64,000 nucleotides of DNA from Archivesica marissinica (GCA_014843695.1 CM026400.1:37680234-37744233), one strand, 5' to 3'. Positions 44,041 to 57,205 are shown, numbered from the stretch's first letter. Numbers and translations: made by a program. Notes: generated by a model not told the origin, from the sequence alone.

Positions 44041-45599
44041 TATTGTGTAAAACCATTAGATCTATTGTTTACAGATATAGCGTATTGTGTAAAACGATTA
44101 GATCTATTGTTTGTAGATATAGCGTATTGTGTAAAACGATTAGATCTATTGTTTGTAGATATAGTGTATTGTGTAAAACCATTAGATCTATTGTTTGTAG
44201 ATATAGCGTATTGTGTAAAACCATTAGATCTATTGTTTGTAGATATAGCGTATTGTTAAAACATTAGATCTATTGTTTGTAGATATAGCGTATTGTGTAA
44301 AACCATTAGATCTATTGTTTACAGATATAGCGTATTGTGTAAAACCATTAATCTATTGTTTGTAATTAGCGTATCGTATTGTGTAAAACCATTAGATCTA
44401 TTGTTTGTACATAGAATGTATTGTAAAACCATTAATCTATTGTTTGTACATGTAGCGATATGTATTACGTAAACCATTAGATCTATTGTTTGTACATGTA
44501 GGTTTGTAAAACCATTAGATCTATTGTTTGAATATATCGTATTGTGTAAAACCATTATATCTATTGTTGTAGATTAGCGTTGTGAAACATTAGTCTATTG
44601 TTTGAGTTGCGTTTGTTAAACCATTAGATCTATTGTTTACAGATATAGGGTATTACGTAAAACCATTAGATCTATTGTTTGTACATGTAGCGATATCGTA
44701 TTACGTAAAACCATTAGATCTATTGTTTGCAGATATAGCGTATTGTGTAAAACCATTAGATCTATTGTTTGTACATGTAGCGATATCGTATTACGTAAAA
44801 CCATTATATCTATTGTTTGTACATGTAGCGATATCGTATTACGTAAAACCATTAGATCTATTGTTTGTACATGTAGCGATATCGTATTACGTAAAACCAT
44901 TAGATCTATTGTTTGTACATGTAGCGATATCGTATTACGTAAAACCATTAGATCTATTGTTTGTACATGTAGCGATATTATAGTAGTAAAACCATTAGAT
45001 CTATTGTTTGTAGATATAGCGTATTGTGTAAAACCATTAGATCTATTGTTTGTAGATATAGCGTATTGTGTAAAACGATTAGATCTATTGTTTGTAGATA
45101 TAGCGTATTGTGTAAAACCATTAGATCTATTGTTTGTAGATATAGCGTATTGTGTAAAACCATTAGATCTATTGTTTGTAGATATAGCGTATTGTGTAAA
45201 ACCATTAGATCTATTGTTTGTAGATATAGCGTATTGTGTAAAACCATTAGATCTATTGTTTGTAGATATAGCGATATCGTATTACGTAAAACCATTAGAT
45301 CTATTGTTTGTACATGTAGCGATATCGTATTACGTAAAACCATTAGATCTATTGTTTGTACATGTAGCGATATCGTATTACGTAAAACCATTAGATCTAT
45401 TGTTTGTACATGTAGCGATATTGTATTATGTAAAACCATTAGATCTATTGTTTGTACATGTAGCGATATTGTATTACGTAAAACCATTAGATCTATTGTT
45501 TGTAGATATAGCAGTATTGTGTAAAACCATTAGATCTATTGTTTGTAGATATATCGTATGTGTAAAACCATTAGATCTATTGTTTGTAGATATAGCGTA

Positions 45600-48500
45600 T
45601 TGTGAAAACCATTAGATCTATTGTTTGTAGATATAGCGTATTGTGTAAAACCATTAGATCTATTGTTTGTACATGTAGCGATATCGTATTAGTAAAACCA
45701 TTAGATCTATTGTTTATAGATATAGCGTATTGTGTAAAACCATTAGATCTATTGTTTGTAGATATAGCGTATTGTGTAAAACCATTAGATCTATTGTTTG
45801 TAGATATAGCGTATTGTGTAAAACCATTAGATCTATTGTTTGTAGATATAGCGTATTGTGTAAAACCATTAGATCTATTGTTTGTAGATATAGCGTATTG
45901 TGTAAAACCATTAGATCTATTGTTTGTAGATATAGCGTATTGTGTAAAACCATTAGATCTATTGTTTGTAGATATAGCGTATTGTGTAAAACCATTAGAT
46001 CTATTGTTTACAGATATAGCGTATTGTGTAAAACCATTAGATCTATTGTTTATAGATATAGCGTATTGTGTAAAACGATTAGATCTATTGTTTGTAGATA
46101 TAGCGTATTGTGTAAAACCATTAGATCTATTGTTTGTAGATATAGCGTATTGTGTAAAACCATTAGATATATTGTTTGTAGATATAGCGTATTGTGTAAA
46201 ACGATTAGATTTATTGTTTGTAGATATAGCCTATTGTGTAAAACCATTAGATCTATTGTTTGTAGATATAGCGTATTGTGAAAAACCATTAGATCTATTG
46301 TTTGTAGATATAGCGTATTGTGTAAAACCATTAGATCTATTGTTTACAGATATAGGGTATTGTGTAAAACCATTAGATCTATTGTTTACAGATATAGCGT
46401 ATTGTGTAAAACCATTATATCTATTGTTTGTAGATATAGCGTATTGTGTAAAACCATTAGATCTATTGTTTGTAGATATAGCGTATTGTGTAAAACCATT
46501 AGATCTATTGTTTGTACATGTAGTTAAATTGTATTGTGTAAAACCATTACATCTATTGTTTGTACATGTAGTTAAATTGTATTGTGTAAAACCATTAGAT
46601 CTATTGTTTGTACATGTAGTTAAATTGTGTTGTGTAAAACCATTAGATCTATTGTTTGCAGATATATCGTATTGTGTAAAACCATTATATCTATTGTTTG
46701 TAGATATAGCGTATTGTGAAAAACCATTAGATCTATTGTTTGTAGATATAGCGTATTGTGTAAAACCATTAGATCTATTGTTTACAGATATAGGGTATTG
46801 TGTAAAACCATTAGATCTATTGTTTACAGATATAGCGTATTGTGTAAAACCATTAGATCTATTGTTTGTAGATATAGCGTATTGTGTAAAACCATTAGCT
46901 CTATTGTTTGTAGATATAGCGTATTGTGTAAAACCATTAGATCTATTGTTTGTAGATATAGCGTATTGTGTAAAACCATTAGATCTATTGTTTACATATA
47001 TAGCGTATTGTGTAAAACCATTAGATCTATTGTTTACAGATATAGCGTATTGTGTAAAACGATTAGATCTATTGTTTGTAGATATAGCGTATTGTGTAAA
47101 ACCATTAGATCTATTGTTTGTAGATATAGCGTATTGTGTAAAACCATTAGATATATTGTTTGTAGATATAGCGTATTGTGTAAAACGATTAGATTTATTG
47201 TTTGTAGATATAGCCTATTGTGTAAAACCATTAGATCTATTGTTTGTAGATATAGCGTATTGTGAAAAACCATTAGATCTATTGTTTGTAGATATAGCGT
47301 ATTGTGTAAAACCATTAGATCTATTGTTTACAGATATAGGGTATTGTGTAAAACCATTAGATCTATTGTTTACAGATATAGCGTATTGTGTAAAACCATT
47401 ATATCTATTGTTTGTAGATATAGCGTATTGTGTAAAACAATTAGCTCTATTGTTTGTAGATATAGCGTATTGTGTAAAACCATTAGATCTATTGTTTGTA
47501 CATGTAGTTAAATTGTATTGTGTAAAACCATTACATCTATTGTTTGTACATGTAGTTAAATTGTATTGTGTAAAACCATTAGATCTATTGTTTGTACATG
47601 TAGTTAAATTGTGTTGTGTAAAACCATTAGATCTATTGTTTGCAGATATATCGTATTGTGTAAAACCATTATATCTATTGTTTGTAGATATAGCGTATTG
47701 TGAAAAACCATTAGATCTATTGTTTGTAGATATAGCGTATTGTGTAAAACCATTAGATCTATTGTTTACAGATATAGGGTATTGTGTAAAACCATTAGAT
47801 CTATTGTTTACAGATATAGCGTATTGTGTAAAACCATTAGATCTATTGTTTGTAGATATAGCGTATTGTGTAAAACCATTAGATCTATTGTTTGTAGATA
47901 TAGCGTATTGTGTAAAACCATTAGATCTATTGTTTGTAGATATAGCGTATTGTGTAAACCATTAGATCTATTGTTTATAGATATAGCGTATTGTGTAAAA
48001 CCATTAGATCTATTGTTTACAGATATAGCGTATTGTGTAAAACGATTAGATCTATTGTTTGTAGATATAGCGTATTGTGTAAAACCATTAGATCTATTGT
48101 TTGTAGATATAGCGTATTGTGTAAAACCATTAGATATATTGTTTGTAGATATAGCGTATTGTGTAAAACCATTAGATTTATTGTTTGTACATGTAGCGAT
48201 ATCGTATTACGTAAAACCATTAGATCTATTGTTTGTACATGTAGCGATATCGTATTAGGTAAAACCATTAGATCTATTGTTTGTAGATATAGCGTATTGT
48301 GTAAAACCATTAGATCTATTGTTTACAGATATAGGGTATTGTGTAAAACCATTAGATCTATTGTTTACAGATATAGCGTATTGTGTAAAACCATTATATC
48401 TATTGTTTGTAGATATAGCGTATTGTGTAAAACAATTAGCTCTATTGTTTGTAGATATAGCGTATTGTGTAAAACCATTAGATCTATTGTTTGTACATGT

Positions 48501-51500
48501 AGTTAAATTGTATTGTGTAAAACCATTACATCTATTGTTTGTACATGTAGTTAAATTGTATTGTGTAAAACCATTAGATCTATTGTTTGTACATGTAGTT
48601 AAATTGTGTTGTGTAAAACCATTAGATCTATTGTTTGCAGATATATCGTATTGTGTAAAACCATTATATCTATTGTTTGTAGATATAGCGTATTGTGAAA
48701 AACCATTAGATCTATTGTTTGTAGATATAGCGTATTGTGTAAAACCATTAGATCTATTGTTTACAGATATAGGGTATTGTGTAAAACCATTAGATCTATT
48801 GTTTACAGATATAGCGTATTGTGTAAAACCATTAGATCTATTGTTTGTAGATATAGCGTATTGTGTAAAACCATTAGCTCTATTGTTTGTAGATATAGCG
48901 TATTGTGTAAAACCATTAGATCTATTGTTTGTAGATATAGCGTATTGTGTAAAACCATTAGATCTATTGTTTATATATATAGCGTATTGTGTAAAACCAT
49001 TAGATCTATTGTTTACAGATATAGCGTATTGTGTAAAACGATTAGATCTATTGTTTGTAGATATAGCGTATTGTGTAAAACCATTAGATCTATTGTTTGT
49101 AGATATAGCGTATTGTGTAAAACCATTAGATATATTGTTTGTAGATATAGCGTATTGTGTAAAACGATTAGATTTATTGTTTGTAGATATAGCCTATTGT
49201 GTAAAACCATTAGATCTATTGTTTGTAGATATAGCGTATTGTGAAAAACCATTAGATCTATTGTTTGTAGATATAGCGTATTGTGTAAAACCATTAGATC
49301 TATTGTTTACAGATATAGGGTATTGTGTAAAACCATTAGATCTATTGTTTACAGATATAGCGTATTGTGTAAAACCATTATATCTATTGTTTGTAGATAT
49401 AGCGTATTGTGTAAAACCATTAGATCTATTGTTTGTAGATATAGCGTATTGTGTAAAACCATTAGATCTATTGTTTGTAGATATAGCGTATTGTGTAAAA
49501 CGATAGATCTATTGTTTGTAGATATAGCGTATTGTGTAAAACCATTAGATCTATTGTTTGTAGTTATAGCGTATTGTGTAAAACCATTAGATCTATTGTT
49601 TGTAGATATAGCGTATTGTGTAAAACCATTAGATCTATTGTTTGTAGATATAGCGTATTGTGTAAAACCATTAGATCTATTGTTTGTAGATATAGCGTAT
49701 TGTGTAAAACCATTAGATATATTGTTTGTAGATATAGCGTATTGTGTAAAACGATTAGATTTATTGTTTGTAGATATAGCCTATTGTGTAAAACCATTAG
49801 ATCTATTGTTTGTAGATATAGCGTATTGTGAAAAACCATTAGATCTATTGTTTGTAGATATAGCGTATTGTGTAAAACAATTAGATCTATTGTTTACAGA
49901 TATAGGGTATTGTGTAAAACCATTAGATCTATTGTTTACAGATATAGCGTATTGTGTAAAACCATTATATCTATTGTTTGTAGATATAGCGTATTGTGTA
50001 AAACCATTAGCTCTATTGTTTGTAGATATAGCGTATTGTGTAAAACCATTAGATCTATTGTTTGTACATGTAGTTAAATTGTATTGTGCAAAACCATTAC
50101 ATCTATTGTTTGTACATGTAGTTAAATTGTATTGTGTAAAACCATTAGATCTATTGTTTGTACATGTAGTTAAATTGTGTTGTGTAAAACCATTAGATCT
50201 ATTGTTTGCAGATATATCGTATTGTGTAAAACCATTATATCTATTGTTTGTAGATATAGCGTATTGTGAAAAACCATTAGATCTATTGTTTGTAGATATA
50301 GCGTATTGTGTAAAACCATTAGATCTATTGTTTACAGATATAGGGTATTGTGTAAAACCATTAGATCTATTGTTTACAGATATAGCGTATTGTGTAAAAC
50401 CATTAGATCTATTGTTTGTAGATATAGCGTATTGTGTAAAACCATTAGCTCTATTGTTTGTAGATATAGCGTATTGTGTAAAACCATTAGATCTATTGTT
50501 TGTAGATATAGCGTATTGTGTAAAACCATTAGATCTATTGTTTACATATATAGCGTATTGTGTAAAACCATTAGATCTATTGTTTACAGATATAGCGTAT
50601 TGTGTAAAACGATTAGATCTATTGTTTGTAGATATAGCGTATTGTGTAAAACCATTAGATCTATTGTTTGTAGATATAGCGTATTGTGTAAAACCATTAG
50701 ATATATTGTTTGTAGATATAGCGTATTGTGTAAAACGATTAGATTTATTGTTTGTAGATATAGCCTATTGTGTAAAACCATTAGATCTATTGTTTGTAGA
50801 TATAGCGTATTGTGAAAAACCATTAGATCTATTGTTTGTAGATATAGCGTATTGTGTAAAACCATTAGATCTATTGTTTACAGATTTAGGGTATTGTGTA
50901 AAACCATTAGATCTATTGTTTACAGATATAGCGTATTGTGTAAAACCATTATATCTATTGTTTGTAGAAATAGCGTATTGTGTAAAACAATTAGCTCTAT
51001 TGTTTGTAGATATAGCGTATTGTGTAAAACCATTAGATCTATTGTTTGTACATGTAGTTAAATTGTATTGTGTAAAACCATTACATCTATTGTTTGTACA
51101 TGTAGTTAAATTGTATTGTGTAAAACCATTAGATCTATTGTTTGTACATGTAGTTAAATTGTGTTGTGTAAAACCATTAGATCTATTGTTTGCAGATATA
51201 TCGTATTGTGTAAAACCATTATATCTATTGTTTGTAGATATAGCGTATTGTGAAAAACCATTAGATCTATTGTTTGTAGATATAGCGTATTGTGTAAAAC
51301 CATTAGATCTATTGTTTACAGATATAGGGTATTGTGTAAAACCATTAGATCTATTGTTTACAGATATAGCGTATTGTGTAAAACCATTAGCTCTATTGTT
51401 TGTAGATATAGCGTATTGTGTAAAACCATTAGATCTATTGTTTGTAGATATAGCGTATTGTGTAAAACCATTAGATCTATTGTTTGTACATGTAGTTAAA

Positions 51501-51986
51501 TTGTATTGTGTAAAACCATTACATCTATTGTTTGTACATGTAGTTAAATTGTATTGTGTAAAACCATTAGATCTATTGTTTGCAGATATATCGTATTGTG
51601 TAAAACCATTATATCTATTGTTTGTAGATATAGCGTATTGTGAAAAACCATTAGATCTATTGTTTGTAGATATAGCGTATTGTGTAAAACCATTAGATCT
51701 ATTGTTTACAGATATAGGGTATTGTGTAAAACCATTAGATCTATTGTTTACAGATATAGCGTATTGTGTAAAACCATTAGCTCTATTGTTTGTAGATATA
51801 GCGTATTGTGTAAAACCATTAGATCTATTGTTTGTAGATATAGCGTATTGTGTAAAACCATTAGATCTATTGTTTGTACATGTAGTTAAATTGTGTTGTG
51901 TAAAACCATTAGATCTATTGTTTGCAGATATATCGTATTGTGTAAAACCATTATATATATTGTTTGTAGATATAGTGATATCTTAG
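45600..51986. repeat. 984-bp higher-order repeat of 42/48-bp monomers
   Basis: Several diagnostic monomers recur 984 bp apart, at 46318 and 47302, 46756 and 47740, 49868 and 50852, and 50306 and 51290. The value equals 20 x 42 + 3 x 48, a 23-monomer unit with three adjacent TACATGTAGTTAAATTG monomers as its signature. Near the end a shortened 390-bp form (7 x 42 + 2 x 48) appears (51290 to 51680). The longest spurious frame of the window, 49281-51986, lies here. Confidence 0.88.
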
Positions 51987-52888
51987 TATGTAAAACCATT
52001 AGATCGATCGTCAATAAACGTAGTGATATCGTATTATGTAAAGCAATTAGATATATTGTCTGTACATGTAGCGATATCGTATTATGTAAAGCAATTATAT
52101 ATATTGTTTGTACACGTAGCGATATCGCATTATGTAAAGCAATTAGATATATTGTTTGTATACGTAGCGATATCGTATTACGTAATACCATTAGATATAT
52201 TGTTTGTACATGTAGCGATATCGTATTACGTAAAACCATTAGATCTATTGTTTATACATGTAGCGATATCGTATTACGTAAAACCATTAGAGCTATTGTT
52301 TGTACATGTAGCGATATCGTAGTACGTAAAACCATTAGATCTATTGTTTGTACATGTAGCGATATCGTATTACGTAAAGCAATTAGATATATTGTCTGTA
52401 CATGTAGCGATATCGTATTATGTAAAGCAATTAGATATATTGTTTGTACACGTAGCGATATCGCATTATGTAAAGCAATTAGATATATTGTTTGTATACG
52501 TAGCGATATCGTATTATGTAAAACCATTAGATCTATTGTTGATACATTTAGCGACATAGTATTACGTATAATTGTTAATACATGTAGCGATATCGTATTA
52601 TGTAAAACTATTAGATATATTGTCTGTACATGTAGCGATATCGTATTATGTAAAACTATTAGATCTATTGTTTATACATGTAGCGATATCGTATTATGTA
52701 AAACCATTAGATCTATTGGTTATACATGTAGCGATATCTTAGTATATAAAACCATTAGATATATTGTTTGTACATGTAGCGATATCGTATTATGTAAAAC
52801 TATTAGATCTATTGTTTATACATGTAGCGATATCTTAGTATATAAAACCATTAGATATATTGTCTGTACATGTAGCGATTTCTTATTA

Positions 52889-53143
52889 AGTAAGTAAAGT
52901 AAAGTGTTTGTTTATTATAGTGTCACCCCTATTTAAAGGGCCAGCCATTTCTGACTTATGATACACCTCTTTTTCATGAACATCAGTACTTCCCGAATCC
53001 TATACTTCTATGCCAGGTGCCAGGCTGGTAGGCAATCGGTAACCATTATTTAACTAGCTGGCGGCTCACCAACCGGCCATATCAGAACGAACCCCTGACG
53101 AGATTCGAACTTTCGACCTCCCGTTCCATAGGCCACGGAGACG
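52889..53143 (-). mobile_element. tRNA-derived SINE inserted in the 48-bp satellite
   Basis: A roughly 255-bp non-satellite insertion. On the minus strand it begins with a tRNA-like head: an A-box-like TGGCCTATGGA near 53125-53136 and a B-box-like AGTTCGAATCT at 53101-53111. A body follows, and then a 3' tail of short repeats, CACTTTACTTTACTTACTTA. The satellite resumes on both sides, with TATTA-like bases at each junction that could be a short target-site duplication. RNA polymerase III would drive such an element and a partner LINE would mobilise it; the partner is not identified. A frame reading through it (53050-54003) is spurious. Confidence 0.8.
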
Positions 53144-54290
53144 GTATTATTATGTGAGACCATTAGATATCGTGTCTGTACATCCAACGATTTCTTAGTA
53201 TGTAAAACCATTATATCTATTGTCTGTACATCCAACGATTTCTTAGTATGTAAAACCATTAGATCTACTGTCTGTACATCCAACGATTTCTTAGTATGTA
53301 AAACCATTAGATCTACTGTCTGTACATCCAACGATTTCTTAGTATGTAAAACCATTGGATCTATTGTCTGTACATCCAACGATTTCCTAGTATGTAAAAC
53401 CATTAGATCTACTGTCTGTACATCCAACGATTTCTTAGTATGTAAAACCATTAGATCTACTGTCTGTACATCCAACGATTTCTTAGTATGTAAAACCATT
53501 AGATCTACTGTCTGTACATCCAACGATTTCTTAGTATGTAAAACCATTGGATCTATTGTCTGTACATCCAACGATTTCCTAGTATGTAAAACCATTAGAT
53601 CTATTGTCTGTACATCCAACGATTTCTTAGTATGTAAAACCATTGGATCTATTGTCTGTACATCCAACGATTTCCTAGTATGTAAAACCATTAGATCTAC
53701 TGTCTGTACATCCAACGATTTCTTAGTATGTAAAACCATTAGATCTACTGTCTGTACATCCAACGATTTCTTAGTATGTAAAACCATTGGATCTATTGTC
53801 TGTACATCCAACGATTTCCTAGTATGTAAAACCATTAGATCTACTGTCTGTACATCCAACGATTTCTTAGTATGTAAAACCATTAGATCTACTGTCTGTA
53901 CATCCAACGATTTCTTAGTATGTAAAACCATTGGATCTATTGTCTGTACATCCAACGATTTCCTAGTATGTAAAACCATTAGATCTACTGTCTGTACAAC
54001 CAAACGATATCTTAGTATGTAAGTCCATTAGATCTATTTATGTACATTGTAGCGATATCTTAGTATGTGAACCATTATATCGATTGTATGTACACGTAGC
54101 TATATCGTATTATGTAAACCATTAGATTTATTGTTCATACATTTAGCGATATCTTATTATGTAACACAATTAGATCTATTGTTTATACACGTAGCGATAT
54201 CGTATTATGTAACACCATTATATCTACTGTTTGTACATGTAGCTATGTCGTATTAGGTAAAACCATTAGACCAACTGTTTGTACAACCAA
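53144..54290. repeat. 48-bp satellite, CATCCAACG subfamily
   Basis: The array continues beyond the SINE with a distinct 48-bp monomer containing TGTCTGTACATCCAACGATT and TCTTAGTATG, about 17 very similar copies to about 54000. They alternate AGATCTACTG and GGATCTATTG forms in a repeating order. From about 54000 to 54290 the copies degrade into single diverged monomers, marking the array edge. The 317-codon minus-strand frame here is a repeat artefact. Confidence 0.93.
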
Positions 54291-54624
54291 ATGTTGAATT
54301 GTCGATTGCCTGGTAAATAGTTGCATCTTGAAAAATATCCCCATCCAATTGTCAATGTGGACTTTATTGTAAGCGATATTAACGACTGACGTCAAACGTG
54401 TGTATTGTAAACTTAATGGGATTTTTAAAAAACTTTATCTGAGATTTGAACAGTTTGGATTTTTTAATGATATGCAAATTCCAGGTTGTCACATGTTGAG
54501 GGCTAACTGTGGTGGTAGGAACTATTGTGTGTATTGCCGTTATTTATCAGCGGATAAAACACTACATATGTGTGGACGTCATATTGTACGATAAAATCTA
54601 GATTATTAATCTATAGTCGATGTC
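54291..54624. other. Low-copy DNA with one unassigned short ORF (54400-54594, plus)
   Basis: Between two tandem arrays. A 64-codon plus-strand frame is cysteine-rich toward its end (NCGGRNYCVYCRY, then HMCGRH), which could resemble a metal-binding motif. There is no match I recognise, no clear splice sites and no homologous second copy in the window. I would not call it a gene. Confidence 0.3.
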
Positions 54625-55010
54625 ATAGTTGTATTTATATTAGCTGGTAAATCGTATTTATACAACGTACAGGTATGTACAATGTATTTATAATAGCTGG
54701 AAAATCGTATTTATACAACATACAGGTATGTACAATGTATTTATATTAGCTGGTAAATCGTATTTATACAACGTACAGGTATGTACAATGTATTTATAAT
54801 AGCTGGAAAATCGTATTTATACAACATACAGGTATGTACAATGTATTTATAATTATTAGCTGATAAATCGTATTTATACAACATACAGGTATGTACAATG
54901 TATTTATATTAGCTGGTAAATCGTATTTATACAACTTACAGGTATGTACAATGTATTTATATTAGCTGGTAAATCGTATTTATACAACGTACATGTATGT
55001 ACAATGTATT
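54625..55010. repeat. 53-bp minisatellite, about 7 copies
   Basis: Tandem unit containing ATGTATTTATATTAGCTGGT, AAATCGTATTTATACAACGT and ACAGGTATGTACA. Successive GGTATGTACAATG words lie 53 bp apart (54673, 54726, 54779, 54832), with one copy enlarged by about 3 bp. Confidence 0.93.
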
Positions 55011-55182
55011 TTGATTCATACCTTGTGTTGACATCACACACTTTTCTCGTGAAATTAATATTATATATCATAATATACGTACTATGTAGAATGTTCCACC
55101 TTTTCTATATTTTCATTTGTGTGACATTAAAATGTATTGTTTTTGTCAATAAATCATCGAACTGTATATGTGAGGAAACTGC

Positions 55183-55310
55183 TGATTGGCCCCGCCCCAC
55201 CCCCGCCCACAATCTGATTCCGCCCCCGCCCACAATCTGATTCCCCCCGCCAACAATCTGATTCCGCCCCCGCCCACAATCTGATCCCACCCCCGCCCAC
55301 AATCTGATTT
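55183..55310. repeat. GC-rich 23-bp minisatellite, about 5 copies
   Basis: Short tandem repeat of CCGCCCCCGCCCACAATCTG plus ATT. Strikingly C-rich on the plus strand against an AT-rich background; each unit has C-runs interrupted by ACAATCTGATT. A minus-strand frame of 78 codons across it is not credible as a gene. Confidence 0.92.
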
Positions 55311-55631
55311 GGGGCAATATTATTTTAAGGATAGTTCTCATATGTCACTCATCTTTCTTGTCAGCTGTTATCTAATTACTTTTATGGCAGATTTTAGACT
55401 CGGATCAAAGTCAGCAATATGGAAACAATATTAATATTCAATCATCTTATTTGATACATTTTACACACATGAAGATTAGATACTTTGGGGTAGATATATA
55501 CTTTTATGTTCTCCAAATTCGGAGAGCAAAACATTATAAACATACACCATTGTACATTCACTATATACATGTATCATACAATTACATACATATGTATACA
55601 TATTATTATTTTGCACTTCATTTCTAGCGGT
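55311..55631. other. Low-copy DNA, nothing recognised
   Basis: AT-rich spacer between two minisatellites. The only structure noted is a small hairpin-capable CTCCAAATTCGGAG near 55511-55527. No coding frame. Confidence 0.5.
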
Positions 55632-56343
55632 TATATGAACAGTTCATAAGATATATCAAGCAGACATATGAACAGTTCATAAGATATGTCAAGCAGACAT
55701 ATGAACAGTTCATAAGATATATCAAGCAGACATATGAACAGTTCATAAGAAATATCAAGCAGACATATGAACAGTTCATAAGAAATATCAAGCAGACATA
55801 TGAACAGTTCATAAGAAATATCAAGCAGACATATGAACAGTTCATAAGAAATATCAAGCAGACATATGAACAGTTCATAAGAAATATCAAGCAGACATAT
55901 GAACAGTTCATAAGAAATATCAAGCAGACATATGAACAGTTCATAAGAAATATCAAGCAGACATATGAACAGTTCATAAGAAATATCAAGCAGACATATG
56001 AACAGTTCATAAGAAATATCAAGCAGACATATGAACAGTTCATAAGAAATATCAAGCAGACATATGAACAGTTCATAAGAAATATCAAGCAGACATATGA
56101 ACAGTTCATAAGAAATATCAAGCAGACCTATGAACAGTTCATAAGATATATCAAGCAGACATATGAACAGTTCATAAGATATATCAAGCAGACATATGAA
56201 CAGTTCATAAGAAATATTAAGCAAACATATGAACAGTTCATAAGATATATCAAGCAGACATATGAACAGTTCATAAGAAATATCAAGCAGACATATGAAC
56301 AGTTCATAAGAAATATCAAGCAGACATATGAACAGTTCATACA
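55632..56343. repeat. 33-bp minisatellite, about 21 copies
   Basis: Tandem unit GAACAGTTCATAAGAAATAT followed by CAAGCAGACATAT, with AAGATATAT variants near both ends and a homogeneous middle. The unit contains the imperfect palindrome GAACAGTTC. Since 33 is a multiple of three, two minus-strand frames of 165 and 197 codons stay open. They encode only the repeated unit and are rejected as genes. Confidence 0.95.
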
Positions 56344-56489
56344 GTAAAATATATTATAAAACACTGGGTGACCGACCGAGTAGGAATATTTTTGAATTGT
56401 ATATTTTTTAAATAACATTGTTTTATAAATATGAACAAAATGAGGCTTCGTGGATACGTGGGACAAACGTTTAGTAGATTACACTATAA

Positions 56490-57205
56490 ATGAACAATAG
56501 TATTATTGCTGCTGTTTTCGGAGAATTCGGTCGATTTCCGTTATTAATATTGCATAGAATAAGAATTACTAAATATTTGTTTAAAGTTATAAAAGCCCCA
56601 AATTCCTTGATATATAGAATGATGTTGCTAGCTGATGCAAACGGAAACCTTGTAAATAGCTGGTCAATTAATGTTAAAAAAATATGTTGTCAGAAGTGGG
56701 TTATACATATTTGTGGACCAAGGAAAATGTTAGTAATATAGAAGTTAATATGGTTGTACAAAGAATATATTATCAATATCTACAGCAATGATGCACGCAC
56801 TTAAGTTCCTTTTCTAAATTGGAAAGTTATAATATATTTAAGACTGAATTCAGGCAAGAAAACTATTTAAGTTGTGTTGATAATATTAAACATCGGACTG
56901 CATTATCTAGATCTCGATGCTCAGCCCATAAATTGACAATAGAAGAAGGAAGATTTCGAAACAATGAAAGCAATTTAAGATTGTGCTCAAAATGTAACAT
57001 GCATCAAGTAGAATCAGAATATCATTTCTTATTAGTTTGTCCTTATTACAATGATATAAGAAATACATATTTACCTTGTTATTATTGTTCATGACCAATA
57101 ATTAATAAGTTTAGAACACTCATGCATTCAACACCTAAAGGCAAACTTGTCAATTTAGCTAAATATATTTATTTAGCAAAAAGTAAACGAAATGATATTA
57201 ATTAA
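56490..57205 (+). pseudogene. C-terminal domain of a LINE polyprotein (broken)
   Basis: Three frame segments together resemble the region downstream of the reverse transcriptase in a common invertebrate LINE. The first (56490-56741) has AVFGEFGRFPLLIL and RITKYLFKVIKA, matching the GELGRFPL...RIIKYW pattern. A frameshift near 56710-56730 moves to the next frame, which meets a TGA at 56789-56791 where a tryptophan is usual. It then continues (56819-57094) with FKTEFRQENYL, CSAHKL, GRFRN and the zinc-binding-like LCSKCNM...ESEYHFLLVCPYY...YLPCYY. A second frameshift leads to a short tail ending at about 57205. This family differs from the LINE inside the satellite. No reverse transcriptase core lies upstream, so the copy is 5'-truncated. 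Function is lost. Confidence 0.8.

Larger units (their letters stand above)
35534..52888. repeat. 48-bp / 42-bp satellite family
   Basis: Tandem array with two related monomers. The 48-bp form contains TAAAACCATTAGATCTATTG, TTTGTACATGTAGCGATATC, then GTATTACG. The 42-bp form keeps the first 20 bases and continues TTTGTAGATATAGCGTATTG, TG. A third 48-bp form has TACATGTAGTTAAATTG. The first form contains the palindromes AGATCT, TACATGTA, CGATATCG and TTACGTAA. From 35534 to about 39200 the 48-bp form dominates; from about 39200 the two alternate in blocks. A 1,000-N gap interrupts at 36234-37233. Both periods are multiples of three and lack stops in several frames on both strands, so frames of up to 901 codons appear (49281-51986); these are not genes. 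Confidence 0.97.

Noticed and set aside
49281..51986. 901-codon open frame, and similar frames at 45602-47965, 48277-49506 and 37858-39072
   Set aside because: They translate a 14- or 16-residue unit over and over, exist in several frames on both strands at once, and follow from repeat periods divisible by three. No domain, start context or splice signal supports a gene.
53095..53140. A tRNA gene on the minus strand
   Set aside because: It has box A and box B resemblance but no full cloverleaf, and it continues into a SINE body and tail. The same applies to 59291-59370 and 60231-60315.
55624..56224. Minus-strand frames of 165 and 197 codons
   Set aside because: They are the 33-bp minisatellite read in two frames; the peptides are 11-residue repeats and nothing else.
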